Made by a program: the position numbers and the translations under genes. From contig JBCCMP010000197.1 in assembly GCA_039026295.1 (NCBI GenBank), positions 1-9,145 on the forward strand: a DNA stretch of 9,145 nucleotides, written 5' to 3'. The stretch's first letter is position 1, and each line of letters begins with the position of its first letter. Source of the DNA: Thermohalobaculum sp039026295 (lineage in GTDB: Bacteria > Pseudomonadota > Alphaproteobacteria > Rhodobacterales > Rhodobacteraceae). The notes under the pieces were generated by a model. It was not told the DNA's origin, did no database searches, and was given only the letters and a program-made list of their open reading frames with translations. This document shows positions 1 to 5,674 of this stretch, piece by piece.

Positions 1-80
1 GCTGGACCCGCGCAATGCGCTGATCCGGCAGATGGAGCGCGCCGCGGCGATGGGTTTCGAGGTGAATGTCGGGACCGAGG
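1..80 (+). repeat. Left arm of an 80-bp perfect inverted repeat, probable chimeric contig end
   Basis: Bases 1-80 are the exact reverse complement of 145-224, with no mismatch over 80 bp; the 64-bp spacer is 81-144. Identity stops sharply at the inner side (base 81 is C where T would be needed to pair with 144) and runs to base 1 at the outer side, so the true arm length is unknown. Read on the plus strand, this arm repeats in sense orientation the ligase segment that encodes residues about 108-133. A perfect inverted copy inside a conserved coding region at the end of a sequence is typical of amplification or assembly fold-back chimeras. A real rearrangement cannot be excluded from the sequence alone. 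Confidence 0.9.
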
Positions 81-544
81 CCGTAGACGGCAATGCCGCT
101 GTCGCGCGGTTTCCGGGTTTCCGGATCCAGCAGGTAAAACTCGACCTCGGTCCCGACATTCACCTCGAAACCCATCGCCGCGGCGCGCTCCATCTGCCGG
201 ATCAGCGCATTGCGCGGGTCCAGCGGCACGGGTTTGTGGTCCATTCCTTCGGCACGGGCCATGCACATGGCAACGCCCGGTTCCCACGGGATCGTCACAG
301 GCTGGGAGATTGGGAACAGGTGGCAGTCGGGATAGCCGTTGTCGAAGTTGACATAGGGCGTGTCCCAGACATCGCTGGTCATGTCGATGGCGAAGAGTGC
401 GATCGACAGGGCGTTGCCGTTTTCGCAGACCGTTTCCCAGTGCGTCGCAGGAATGCGCTTGCCCCGCATGATCCCGTTCAGGTCACCGGCCCCCAGCACG
501 ACCGTATGCGTGCCCTCTGGCAAGCTTAAATCGGTTGTCGTCAT
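1..544 (-). CDS. Glutamine-synthetase-family ligase, gamma-glutamylpolyamine synthetase type (N-terminal part, runs off the window)
   Basis: This is the N-terminal part of an ATP-dependent glutamate-amine ligase. The ATG at 544 has a clear AGGAGG Shine-Dalgarno at 554-559. Residues 21-32 (DLNGIMRGKRIP) and about 50-54 (LFAID) match the beta-grasp N-domain of PuuA-like enzymes. Residues 131-139 (GTEVEFYLL) start the catalytic domain and carry the paired glutamates (133, 135) that bind metal in this family. PuuA joins glutamate to putrescine in cytosolic polyamine breakdown; that substrate is inferred from this resemblance and from the polyamine genes nearby. Compared with E. coli PuuA the N-terminus is roughly 30 residues shorter. 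The frame stays open to base 2, but bases 1-80 are an inverted copy of 145-224, so residues after about 155 are antisense translation and not real protein. The trustworthy coding part is 81-544. Glutamine synthetase-like enzymes for other amines are possible. Confidence 0.85.
   Translation of the reverse strand, partial: MTTTDLSLPEGTHTVVLGAGDLNGIMRGKRIPATHWETVCENGNALSIALFAIDMTSDVWDTPYVNFDNGYPDCHLFPISQPVTIPWEPGVAMCMARAEGMDHKPVPLDPRNALIRQMERAAAMGFEVNVGTEVEFYLLDPETRKPRDSGIAVYGLGPDIHLETHRRGALHLPDQRIARVQ
145..224 (-). repeat. Right arm of the 80-bp inverted repeat, the genuine gene copy
   Basis: This arm is the reverse complement of 1-80. It lies in frame within the glutamine-synthetase-family gene and encodes a segment conserved in that family (DPRNALIRQMERAA followed by GFEVNVGTE). 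It is therefore taken as the original sequence, and the 1-80 arm as the copy. Confidence 0.9.
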
Positions 545-561
545 CGCCTGATCCCTCCTGT

Positions 562-595
562 CCAATTGGCGTTTCCAGGATGTTGGGCCAATTGG
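562..595. promoter_or_regulatory. Pair of CCAATTGG palindromes, candidate operator
   Basis: The same 8-bp palindrome occurs at 562-569 and 588-595; the second extends to a 10-bp palindrome (GCCAATTGGC, 587-596). The copies start 26 bp apart. They lie 18-51 bp upstream of the ligase start codon at 544, close to its Shine-Dalgarno, where a repressor could block transcription. The palindromes are seen directly; their role as a protein-binding site is inferred and no specific regulator is identified. Confidence 0.4.
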
Positions 596-685
596 CCGGG
601 CTTTCCTAAGCAGCTTGGGACCGTTTCCGGGCGCAATCCCTGTCGTTTCAGCGTGTCGTAACGGTGCTTGCCGTCCAATCGTATT

Positions 686-695
686 CTGTATACAG
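686..695. promoter_or_regulatory. CTGTATACAG palindrome, candidate operator for the oxidase gene
   Basis: This perfect 10-bp palindrome has its centre about 41 bp upstream of the oxidase ATG and overlaps the best available -10 candidate (TATACA, 689-694). The TGTATACA core resembles operators reported for some GntR-family regulators, which often control catabolic genes. The palindrome is observed; the link to a GntR repressor is inference, and no regulator gene lies in the window. Confidence 0.4.
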
Positions 696-718
696 TATCC
701 AGCATACATACAGCGCGC

Positions 719-725
719 AAGAGGA
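719..725 (+). promoter_or_regulatory. Shine-Dalgarno AAGAGGA that fixes the oxidase start
   Basis: AAGAGGA ends 6 bp before the ATG at 732. The Rossmann beta-strand and GxGxxG motif follow at once from this start (MPRSEVIVVGAGIAG). The reading frame is open upstream to 615, but that 39-residue extension has no family resemblance and covers the putative promoter, so 732 is preferred. Confidence 0.75.
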
Positions 726-731
726 AACTGC

Positions 732-1874
732 ATGCCCAGATCAGAGGTCATTGTCGTCGGCGCGGGAATCGCCGGGGCCTCGACCGCATTGTCGCTGGTG
801 CGCCGGGGCGCGTCGGTGACACTGATCGACCGCTGGGAGCCGGGGCATGCGAGGGCATCCTCGACCGATTACAATCGGGTTGCGCGATCGATTTCCGGGC
901 GTGATGAGTTCTACACGTCGTGGTTTCGCGACGCCCGGCTGCGCTGGATGGAACTGGAGGCGGAGACAGGGCAGAAGCTCTATTACGAGAACGGCGCTCT
1001 GATCCTGGCAACGGAAGGCCATTGTCATTGGGAGGACGCGACGCCTGCGACCTTTGACAAGGTCGGGGTGCCCTATCTGCGTTTTGCCGCGGACGACATC
1101 CGCCATCACTTCCCGCAGTTCAGGACTGACGATATCGCCTATGCGCTGTACGAGCCTGAGGCCGGAATGGTCATGGCACATCGCGGTGTGATCACCACGG
1201 TGCAGAGGTTCGAAGAACTGGGCGGCGAAATGAAGCGCGGTCTCGTCACCACGGACGAGCATGAACGCCTGATGCTGGATGGCAAACCGCTGGAGGCGGA
1301 CATTCTGGTCGTGGCCACCGGGCCCTGGATGGCGGAGATGTATCCCCGGACCATCGCGCCGATATCGGTTATCATGGGGATCAACGTTCTCTACACGTCC
1401 ACGCCAGATGGTTCGGACATGTTCGACCACACACGGATGCCCTGCTGGATCGACCACGGGCAGGGCTCGTTCGGCCTGCCGTCCTCTGAAGGGTCCGGCG
1501 TGAAGGCCGCTGTCGTGATCCCCAATGAACCTATCGACATCAACAATGATGAACGCCTGATCCGGCGGGAAAGCCTGAACAAGACCCGCAGCTACATTCG
1601 TCACCGGTTGCCGGGACTGGTCGGCGAGCGGGTGGTCGATTCCAAGTTCAATCAGGTCATCATCACCCCGGACACGCATTTTGTGATCGACTGGCATCCG
1701 GAGCACGAGAACGTCTTGTTCGCGGGCGGCTGCTCGGGCCACCTTTACAAGCACGGCCCCACTTTCGGCGATTTCGCCGCGGGGGTGGCGATGAAGGAAT
1801 ACGGAACCGCAGACCGGTTCAAGGTCGCGGGACGGCGCAAGCTGAGCCCGGAGGAAAGCCCTTCGGGCCGATAA
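732..1874 (+). CDS. FAD-dependent oxidoreductase, sarcosine oxidase / N-methyl amino acid oxidase (DAO) family
   Basis: This 380-residue protein has about the length of monomeric sarcosine oxidase (MSOX, around 390). Residues 5-33 form the dinucleotide-binding fold with GAGIAG (10-15) and an acidic end (LID, 31-33). NRVAR (48-52) aligns with the MSOX segment holding substrate-site Arg49. GSGVK (254-258) places a lysine where MSOX has the oxygen-activating Lys265. TPDTHFVIDWHPEHENV (312-328) and GGCSGH (332-337) match the conserved C-terminal FAD region. The MSOX covalent-FAD cysteine (Cys315) aligns with Asn307, so FAD is probably bound non-covalently, and MSOX His45 aligns with a threonine. 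The family oxidises secondary or primary amines with O2, giving an aldehyde or imine plus H2O2, in the cytosol. The substrate is unknown; the divergent PuuA-like ligase suggests an amine or gamma-glutamyl amine. The start is set by the Shine-Dalgarno at 719-725. Confidence 0.85.
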   Translation: MPRSEVIVVGAGIAGASTALSLVRRGASVTLIDRWEPGHARASSTDYNRVARSISGRDEFYTSWFRDARLRWMELEAETGQKLYYENGALILATEGHCHWEDATPATFDKVGVPYLRFAADDIRHHFPQFRTDDIAYALYEPEAGMVMAHRGVITTVQRFEELGGEMKRGLVTTDEHERLMLDGKPLEADILVVATGPWMAEMYPRTIAPISVIMGINVLYTSTPDGSDMFDHTRMPCWIDHGQGSFGLPSSEGSGVKAAVVIPNEPIDINNDERLIRRESLNKTRSYIRHRLPGLVGERVVDSKFNQVIITPDTHFVIDWHPEHENVLFAGGCSGHLYKHGPTFGDFAAGVAMKEYGTADRFKVAGRRKLSPEESPSGR

Positions 1875-1963
1875 CCCAGGACCGCTGCAACCTGGCCATC
1901 TCGAAAACCGCGGGTTTTGGCGCGCAGCCGCGATTGCTGTAGGATTGGCATCGGTGGTTTGCC

Positions 1964-1970
1964 GAGGGGG
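1964..1970 (+). promoter_or_regulatory. Shine-Dalgarno-like GAGGGGG that fixes the start of the small membrane protein
   Basis: A purine-rich GAGGGGG ends 4 bp before the ATG at 1975. The same frame is open from a TTG at 1945, but its only upstream AGGA abuts that codon, and the added residues would precede a normal membrane-segment start. The ATG at 1975 is preferred. Confidence 0.5.
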
Positions 1971-1974
1971 CCTG

Positions 1975-2358
1975 ATGCTTGCGCGTTTGATCACGCTGGG
2001 ACTTTTGCTGCTTTGGGTTATCGCGGTGGCGTTGTCTTACGCTCTCTCCACCGCATTGGATGGGCCGCGCAATCTGGAAACCGGGTTCAAGCGGCTGGAC
2101 ACCTTGCTGCTGTGGCAGGCGGTGGCTTTCGTCATCGCGCTGGCTGCAATGGTGGCGGCTTGGGCCGGGCGCCCCAGGCCCCGCATCGTGAGGCTGTTGG
2201 GTTTTGCGCCGATCACGCTGACCGCTGTAGCAATCCTGGCGTTGGTCGTGGTCCTGTCGCTTGAGCCTCAATCTCTGACCGGACCAAGCGCGGTAGGCGG
2301 TGCGGTGCCGACTGCCCCGGCACCCGATCTTTCCGTACCGTCGTCAGACGGGTCCTGA
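1975..2358 (+). CDS. Small hypothetical membrane protein with three predicted transmembrane segments
   Basis: I do not recognise this 127-residue protein. Hydrophobic segments lie at about 5-27, 44-64 and 73-96. A short polar loop (about 28-43) separates the first two, and a basic turn (GRPRPRIVR, 65-73) the last two, which suggests that turn is cytoplasmic. The C-terminal 30 residues are rich in Pro, Ala and Ser and look disordered. There is no cleavable signal motif, lipobox or catalytic motif. The gene lies 100 bp after the flavin oxidase on the same strand, so co-transcription is possible but not evident, and it is convergent with aguB, with 43 bp between the stops. Codon use resembles the neighbours. 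It is probably a real gene because of its start context, GC-rich third positions and coherent membrane topology. No function is proposed. Confidence 0.6.
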   Translation: MLARLITLGLLLLWVIAVALSYALSTALDGPRNLETGFKRLDTLLLWQAVAFVIALAAMVAAWAGRPRPRIVRLLGFAPITLTAVAILALVVVLSLEPQSLTGPSAVGGAVPTAPAPDLSVPSSDGS

Positions 2359-2372
2359 AGGGCAGCCCCGAC

Positions 2373-2394
2373 CAGCCCGGTTGCTTGCGGGCTG
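2373..2394. terminator. Hairpin between convergent genes, possible bidirectional terminator
   Basis: CAGCCCG (2373-2379) pairs with CGGGCTG (2388-2394), a perfect 7-bp stem with an 8-nt loop. It lies in the 43-bp gap between two convergent stop codons, where a shared terminator is expected. There is no T-run on either strand, so intrinsic termination would be weak. A competing 7-bp stem pairs 2362-2368 with 2389-2395. Confidence 0.35.
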
Positions 2395-2401
2395 CGGCGT
2401 C

Positions 2402-3244
2402 CTACTCGGCCAGAAGGTATGTCTCCGGCCTGCGGTCGCGGAACAGACCCCACGCGGCGCGGGTCCGGCGAATGGCCGCCAGATCATAGGTGGCCACGGC
2501 GATGCCTTCCGCGTCGCCAAGCTCTGCGACGATCTCTCCGGTCTCGTCCGCGAGGAAGCTGCCGCCATAGAATGTCAGACCATCCCCGACGGTCTCCGAT
2601 CCGACCCGGTTGCTGGCACCCAACGGGCACATGTTGGCCCCGGCATGGCCCTGCATCACGCGCCGCCAATGGGGCAGCGAGTTAATCGAAGCATCCTGCG
2701 GTTCGGACCCGATCGCCGTTGGATAGAGCAGCACGTCCGCCCCCATCAACGCCATCGACCGCGCGGCTTCCGGGAACCACTGGTCCCAGCAGATGCCGAC
2801 GCCGATGCGGCCCGCGATCGTGTCCCATACCCGGAAGCCGGTATCCCCGGGCGTGAAGTAAAATTTTTCCTGATAGCCGGGGCCATCCGGGATATGGGTC
2901 TTTCGATAGGGCCCCAGAACCGATCCGTCCCCGTCGGCTATGGCAATGGAGTTGAAGAACTGCCGCTCTGTCCGTTCGAAAAAGCTGATCGGCAGCACGA
3001 CGTTCAGTTCCTGGGCCAGCGCGGCGAAGTGGGCAATCAGAGGGTTATCTTTAAAGGGCTGCGCCAGATCGAAATAGTCCGGGTTCTGATCGGCACAGAA
3101 ATAGGGTGTTTCAAAGAGTTCCTGCAGCAGGATCAGCCCGGCGCCCTGTCCGGCTGCTTCCCGCACCAGGGCTTCCGCCCGGGCGATGTTTGCCGCGCGG
3201 TCCCAGGTGCACCTCATCTGGGATATGGCGACAGTCAGCGTCAC
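2402..3244 (-). CDS. aguB: N-carbamoylputrescine amidase
   Basis: This nitrilase-superfamily enzyme hydrolyses N-carbamoylputrescine to putrescine, CO2 and ammonia in the cytosol, the last step of the agmatine deiminase route. The 280 residues fit the usual AguB length. The Glu-Lys-Cys triad is visible: Glu42 in LLQELFETPYFC, Lys115 in YRKTHIPDGPGYQEKFYF, and Cys152 in GVGICWDQWFPEAARSMAL. The long conserved strings IPDGPGYQEKFYF, YPTAIGSEP (174-182) and WGLFRDRRPETY (265-276) are characteristic of AguB rather than of nitrilases in general. The start is GTG at 3244, overlapping the previous gene's TGA by 4 bp (GTGA). The next Met (residue 10) would remove the first beta-strand, so GTG is preferred. 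It is the last gene of the cupin-amidase-aguB operon. The partner agmatine deiminase gene (aguA) is not in the window. Confidence 0.92.
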   Translation of the reverse strand: MTLTVAISQMRCTWDRAANIARAEALVREAAGQGAGLILLQELFETPYFCADQNPDYFDLAQPFKDNPLIAHFAALAQELNVVLPISFFERTERQFFNSIAIADGDGSVLGPYRKTHIPDGPGYQEKFYFTPGDTGFRVWDTIAGRIGVGICWDQWFPEAARSMALMGADVLLYPTAIGSEPQDASINSLPHWRRVMQGHAGANMCPLGASNRVGSETVGDGLTFYGGSFLADETGEIVAELGDAEGIAVATYDLAAIRRTRAAWGLFRDRRPETYLLAE

Positions 3245-4026
3245 GGGCCGATGCCGGTGTGGATCTTCGATATCGCACGGTAATCGGCGAACTGGGAAGA
3301 GGCCGGGGCCTCCAGACCCGGATCGTCAAGTGCCGGCAGGTCCGCATGGATCAGGCCCGTTTCTTCGCCCATCGCCGCCAGGGCGCGGCCATCCGGCCCG
3401 GCGATAAGGGATCTTCCTGTATAGGTCAGGTCGCCTTCCGTCCCGGTGTAGTTGGCATAGACAATGGTCAAGCCGCTCTCCAGCGCGCGGGCCGGAACGG
3501 TGACTTCGTTCACATTGGTGAAGGGCTGCATATTGGCGGTCGGGACCAGAAGCGCTTCGGCCCCGCTTCGCGCAAGGGCGCGCGTGTGTTCCGGAAACTC
3601 GACATCGTAGCAGATGATCAGGCCGAGCTTGCGGCCTTCGAATTCGAACAGGGTCAGGGCATCGCCGGGGTCGTAAAGCGCGGCTTCGCGTGCACCCCAC
3701 AGTTGGACCTTGCGATAGGCCGCGATGACATCGCCGCTGCGGTCATAGACCGAGGCGGCGTTCCAGGTCTTCTCGCCGTACTCTGCCAGGCCGAGGGTGA
3801 GCCCGATCCCGCGCCGGGCCACAAGTTCCGGCACTTTTGCCAGAGCCGCGGCAAATCCATCGGGCGCGGGGAGGATTTCGGCGTTGTAGCCCGGCAGGAA
3901 CACCTCTGGCAGAACCAGCATGTCCACGGCTGCGCCTTTCGCCCGGTCCAGTGCCCGGTCAAGCACGGCCAGCGCAGCATCCAGATCACCTTCCGGCGAC
4001 CGGCATTGATAGAGGCCGAGGCGCAT
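3241..4026 (-). CDS. Carbon-nitrogen hydrolase (nitrilase superfamily amidase), substrate unknown
   Basis: This 261-residue cytosolic amidase of the nitrilase fold would hydrolyse a carbon-nitrogen bond through a cysteine thioester. The triad is complete: Glu41 (LVLPEVFLPGY), Lys106 (AAYRKVQLWG) and Cys139 (LGLIICYDVEFPEHTRALA). The CYDVEFPE signature and the PTANMQPF stretch (162-169) place it among generic small-amide hydrolases resembling R-stereoselective amidases; it lacks the AguB-specific strings. It differs enough from the adjacent aguB product that recent tandem duplication is unlikely. The ATG at 4026 shares one base with the cupin stop (TGATG) and the 3' end overlaps aguB by 4 bp, so all three genes are translationally coupled. 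Context suggests an amide, ureido or guanidino-derived intermediate linked to putrescine metabolism, which is inference. Family membership is secure; the substrate is not. Confidence 0.88.
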   Translation of the reverse strand: MRLGLYQCRSPEGDLDAALAVLDRALDRAKGAAVDMLVLPEVFLPGYNAEILPAPDGFAAALAKVPELVARRGIGLTLGLAEYGEKTWNAASVYDRSGDVIAAYRKVQLWGAREAALYDPGDALTLFEFEGRKLGLIICYDVEFPEHTRALARSGAEALLVPTANMQPFTNVNEVTVPARALESGLTIVYANYTGTEGDLTYTGRSLIAGPDGRALAAMGEETGLIHADLPALDDPGLEAPASSQFADYRAISKIHTGIGP

Positions 4027-4376
4027 CAGAGACCGTCCGCTTCCCGGAGCATCACCACCAGCGTACAGCCGTTTTTAGAGGTCGAGTTGTGTCTGGTGCC
4101 CGAGCGCAAACAGACCAGATCGCCGGGTTTGTATTCGTATCCGTCGTGGTCGGTCAGGTCGCCCTCGATCAGAAAGAACTCTTCATCGCCGCAATGCGTG
4201 TGCGCCTCGGTCGTCTGTCCCGCGGCCATGCGGTAGATGTGAAATCCATAGCCGGTGCGCCCGCCATTGGCTTGCAGAACTTCGCCGTCATTCCGGCCGT
4301 CTTCGGTGAGGAACGGGACGAAGGTGCCATCGGAAATGTTCACGACATGGCGGTCTGCGGATTTGATGGGATCCAT
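4026..4376 (-). CDS. Small single-domain cupin protein
   Basis: This 116-residue protein is one cupin beta-barrel. The first motif is AHTHCGDEEFFLIEGD (58-73), giving candidate metal ligands His59, His61 and Glu65 or Glu66. The second is YKPGDLVCLRSGTRHNS (82-98), with His96 as the last ligand. The full 3-His/1-Glu set is present, so it probably binds a metal and may be an enzyme or a small-molecule sensor; many such cupins have no known substrate. The ATG at 4376 follows a TCCTCC complement (GGAGGA Shine-Dalgarno, 4383-4388) at 6-bp spacing. It is the first gene of a three-gene operon and shares one base with the following amidase gene. It has no DNA-binding domain, so it is not a complete regulator. 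An isomerase, a dioxygenase or a stabilising partner for the two hydrolases are all possible. Confidence 0.85.
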   Translation of the reverse strand: MDPIKSADRHVVNISDGTFVPFLTEDGRNDGEVLQANGGRTGYGFHIYRMAAGQTTEAHTHCGDEEFFLIEGDLTDHDGYEYKPGDLVCLRSGTRHNSTSKNGCTLVVMLREADGL

Positions 4377-4474
4377 GGGCCGTCCTCCATTCTATTCCAT
4401 CTGTCCTGGTTTCTTGAGGGGCAGCTTCAATCTGCGCACCCAGCCCGGAGTCAAGGCACGCAGTGCTGCAGGGC

Positions 4475-4503
4475 AGAGCCCGTGCGTTCCCCGGGCGGGC
4501 TCT
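4475..4503. other. GC-rich hairpin, related to the one at 4571-4598
   Basis: AGAGCCC (4475-4481) pairs with GGGCTCT (4497-4503), a 7-bp perfect stem with a 15-nt loop. Its left side GCAGAGCCC (4473-4481) is repeated at 4571-4579, so the two hairpins look like duplicated elements. It lies between the potD stop and the cupin start. No T-run follows on either strand. Confidence 0.4.
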
Positions 4504-4570
4504 ATGTGGACCTTCGCGCGTGGCTTAGGCGGAGCGGGGGCGTCACCATAAAGTGCAGACCATCACAGTC

Positions 4571-4598
4571 GCAGAGCCCACCCACGGCCGGGCTCTGC
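4571..4598 (-). terminator. Stable hairpin after potD, candidate terminator or 3' stabiliser
   Basis: GCAGAGCCC (4571-4579) pairs with GGGCTCTGC (4590-4598), a perfect 9-bp stem with a 10-nt loop, 22 bp beyond the potD stop on its transcript. The sequence after the stem in the minus direction (GACTGTGATGG) has no run of T, so intrinsic termination is doubtful. It may instead protect the 3' end of the pot mRNA or work with Rho. Confidence 0.45.
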
Positions 4599-4620
4599 CC
4601 TCTGTTGCCCTCTATGCCGA

Positions 4621-5655
4621 TTACTGCTTCAGCCGGGTCCAGATCTGATCGTAGACCTTCTGGGTCGCCTCGTCGCAGACCTGCACGAACGTCCCGGCCG
4701 GCGCATCGGCGGGCGGGTTCTGTTCCGGTGAGGTCTGCAGCTCGGGGTCCAGCAGCGGGCCCACGCCCTTCACGCCAGCCGTGTACCGGGCGAAGTTGGT
4801 GACGGCGGCGGCGTTCTCCGGCTCCAGCAGGAAGTCCATGAACTTGATCGCAGCTCCGCGGTTCGGCGCGTCCTTCAGCAAGACGACGTTGTCCATCCAG
4901 ACAATGTAACCCTGTTTCGGGTAGGAATATTCGACATTGGCGCCTTCCAGGCGTGCCTTCTGGCCGAACCCGTTCCAGATCATGCCGACGGCCGCGTCGC
5001 CCGATACCAGCACGTCTTTCGCGCCATCCGAGTTGAAGGATGCCCAGTTCGCCTTGGCACCCTGCACCAGCTCGTCGAGCGCCTTCAGCTGATCCCGGTC
5101 GGTCGAGCACTGCGGAATTCCGAGATGGATCGAGGCGAAAACCAGGGTTTCACCCGCGGTGTCCAGAACGTTGATCTTGCCCTTCAGCGCCTCCGGCGGG
5201 TTGAAGATCATGTCGGTGGTGCGGATGTCACCGTCGAAGGCATCTCTGTTGACCATGAAGCTGGTGGAGCCCCACTGATAGGGGATCGAGTGTTTGCGGC
5301 CGCTGTCGAAGTCGACATTCAGCCACTGGTCCTCGACATTTCCGATGTTCTTCAACTCGCCGTCGGCGATCGTGTCCAGCATCCCCTCGTTCGCCATGAT
5401 CGAGACCATGTAATCGCCCGGCACCGCAACGTCGTAGGATCCCAGCTTCCCGGCCTTCAGGTTGGCCAGCAGCGTCTCGTTGGAATCGTAGGTGTCCATG
5501 ACGACCTCGATCCCGGTCTCGGCGGTGAATTTGTCCAGCAGCTCCTGCGGGATGTACTCGAACCAATGGTAGATCGAGAGTTTGTCTGCAGACGCAGCGC
5601 CTGTGGTCAGCATCAGCGCCGCGGTCGCCGCGCCCAGATGTTTCAGGAATTTCAT
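4621..5655 (-). CDS. potD: Periplasmic polyamine-binding protein of the PotD/PotF type
   Basis: This 344-residue solute receptor of a polyamine-type ABC importer captures substrate in the periplasm and delivers it to the permeases. A signal peptide is visible: MKFLKH, a hydrophobic core (8-19), then a likely cut after ASA at about residue 23. The mature start LSIYHWFEYIPQELLDKF, the YDSNET stretch (56-61) and VAVPGDYMV (76-84) follow the PotD/PotF pattern. Trp31 and the acidic Asp255 (VWMDNVVLL) sit where known polyamine receptors contact ligand amines, and Trp227 (IWNGFG) aligns with the PotF segment GWAGD. PPADAP (314-319) near the end is also typical. It is the last gene of the pot operon, 19 bp after the second permease, with an AGAGGAGA Shine-Dalgarno. 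Which polyamine it binds cannot be read from the sequence; putrescine or a carbamoylated relative fits the neighbours. Confidence 0.88.
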   Translation of the reverse strand: MKFLKHLGAATAALMLTTGAASADKLSIYHWFEYIPQELLDKFTAETGIEVVMDTYDSNETLLANLKAGKLGSYDVAVPGDYMVSIMANEGMLDTIADGELKNIGNVEDQWLNVDFDSGRKHSIPYQWGSTSFMVNRDAFDGDIRTTDMIFNPPEALKGKINVLDTAGETLVFASIHLGIPQCSTDRDQLKALDELVQGAKANWASFNSDGAKDVLVSGDAAVGMIWNGFGQKARLEGANVEYSYPKQGYIVWMDNVVLLKDAPNRGAAIKFMDFLLEPENAAAVTNFARYTAGVKGVGPLLDPELQTSPEQNPPADAPAGTFVQVCDEATQKVYDQIWTRLKQ

Positions 5656-5674
5656 GTGGTCTCTCCTCTGTCGA

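Larger units (their letters stand above)
545..731. promoter_or_regulatory. Divergent intergenic control region
   Basis: This 187-bp gap separates the minus-strand ligase from the plus-strand flavin oxidase, so both promoters must lie here or overlap the gene starts. It contains two copies of the palindrome CCAATTGG (562-569 and 588-595) on the ligase side and the palindrome CTGTATACAG (686-695) on the oxidase side. A possible plus-strand promoter is TTGCCG (668-673) with TATACA (689-694). The 15-bp spacing is shorter than ideal, so this promoter is weakly supported. Confidence 0.5.

Noticed and set aside
1..224. Inverted repeat as an insertion sequence or transposon end
   Set aside because: The arms are ordinary ligase coding sequence, there is no transposase or target duplication, and the spacer is the same gene's continuation.
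32..529. 165-codon plus-strand open frame over the ligase gene
   Set aside because: It is antisense to a gene with clear glutamine-synthetase motifs. Its only family-like start (MERAAAMGFEVNVGTE) comes from the inverted copy at 1-80.
615..731. Upstream extension of the flavin oxidase by 39 residues
   Set aside because: The extension lacks family similarity and would place the CTGTATACAG palindrome inside coding sequence. The ATG at 732 has a good Shine-Dalgarno and begins the Rossmann fold directly.
1904..1918. AAAACC-GCG-GGTTTT hairpin after the flavin oxidase as a terminator
   Set aside because: The 6-bp stem has a 3-nt loop and is followed by GGCGC with no independent T-run, so it is too weak to call.
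741..1994. 417-codon minus-strand open frame opposite the flavin oxidase
   Set aside because: It is a long antisense frame caused by high GC. It is rich in Arg, His and Pro, shows no domain, and lies fully over a gene with intact FAD motifs.
2300..3283. 327-codon plus-strand open frame opposite aguB
   Set aside because: It has no recognisable domain and an Arg/Pro/Gly-rich composition. The opposite strand encodes a full AguB with its catalytic triad.
3241..4026. Tandem duplication of aguB as the origin of the adjacent amidase
   Set aside because: Both share only the nitrilase fold and catalytic triad. The AguB-specific strings are absent and length and signatures differ, so they belong to separate branches.
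3106..4236. 376-codon plus-strand open frame opposite the second amidase and cupin
   Set aside because: It spans parts of three real genes on the other strand and has no domain signature, so it is a GC-driven shadow.
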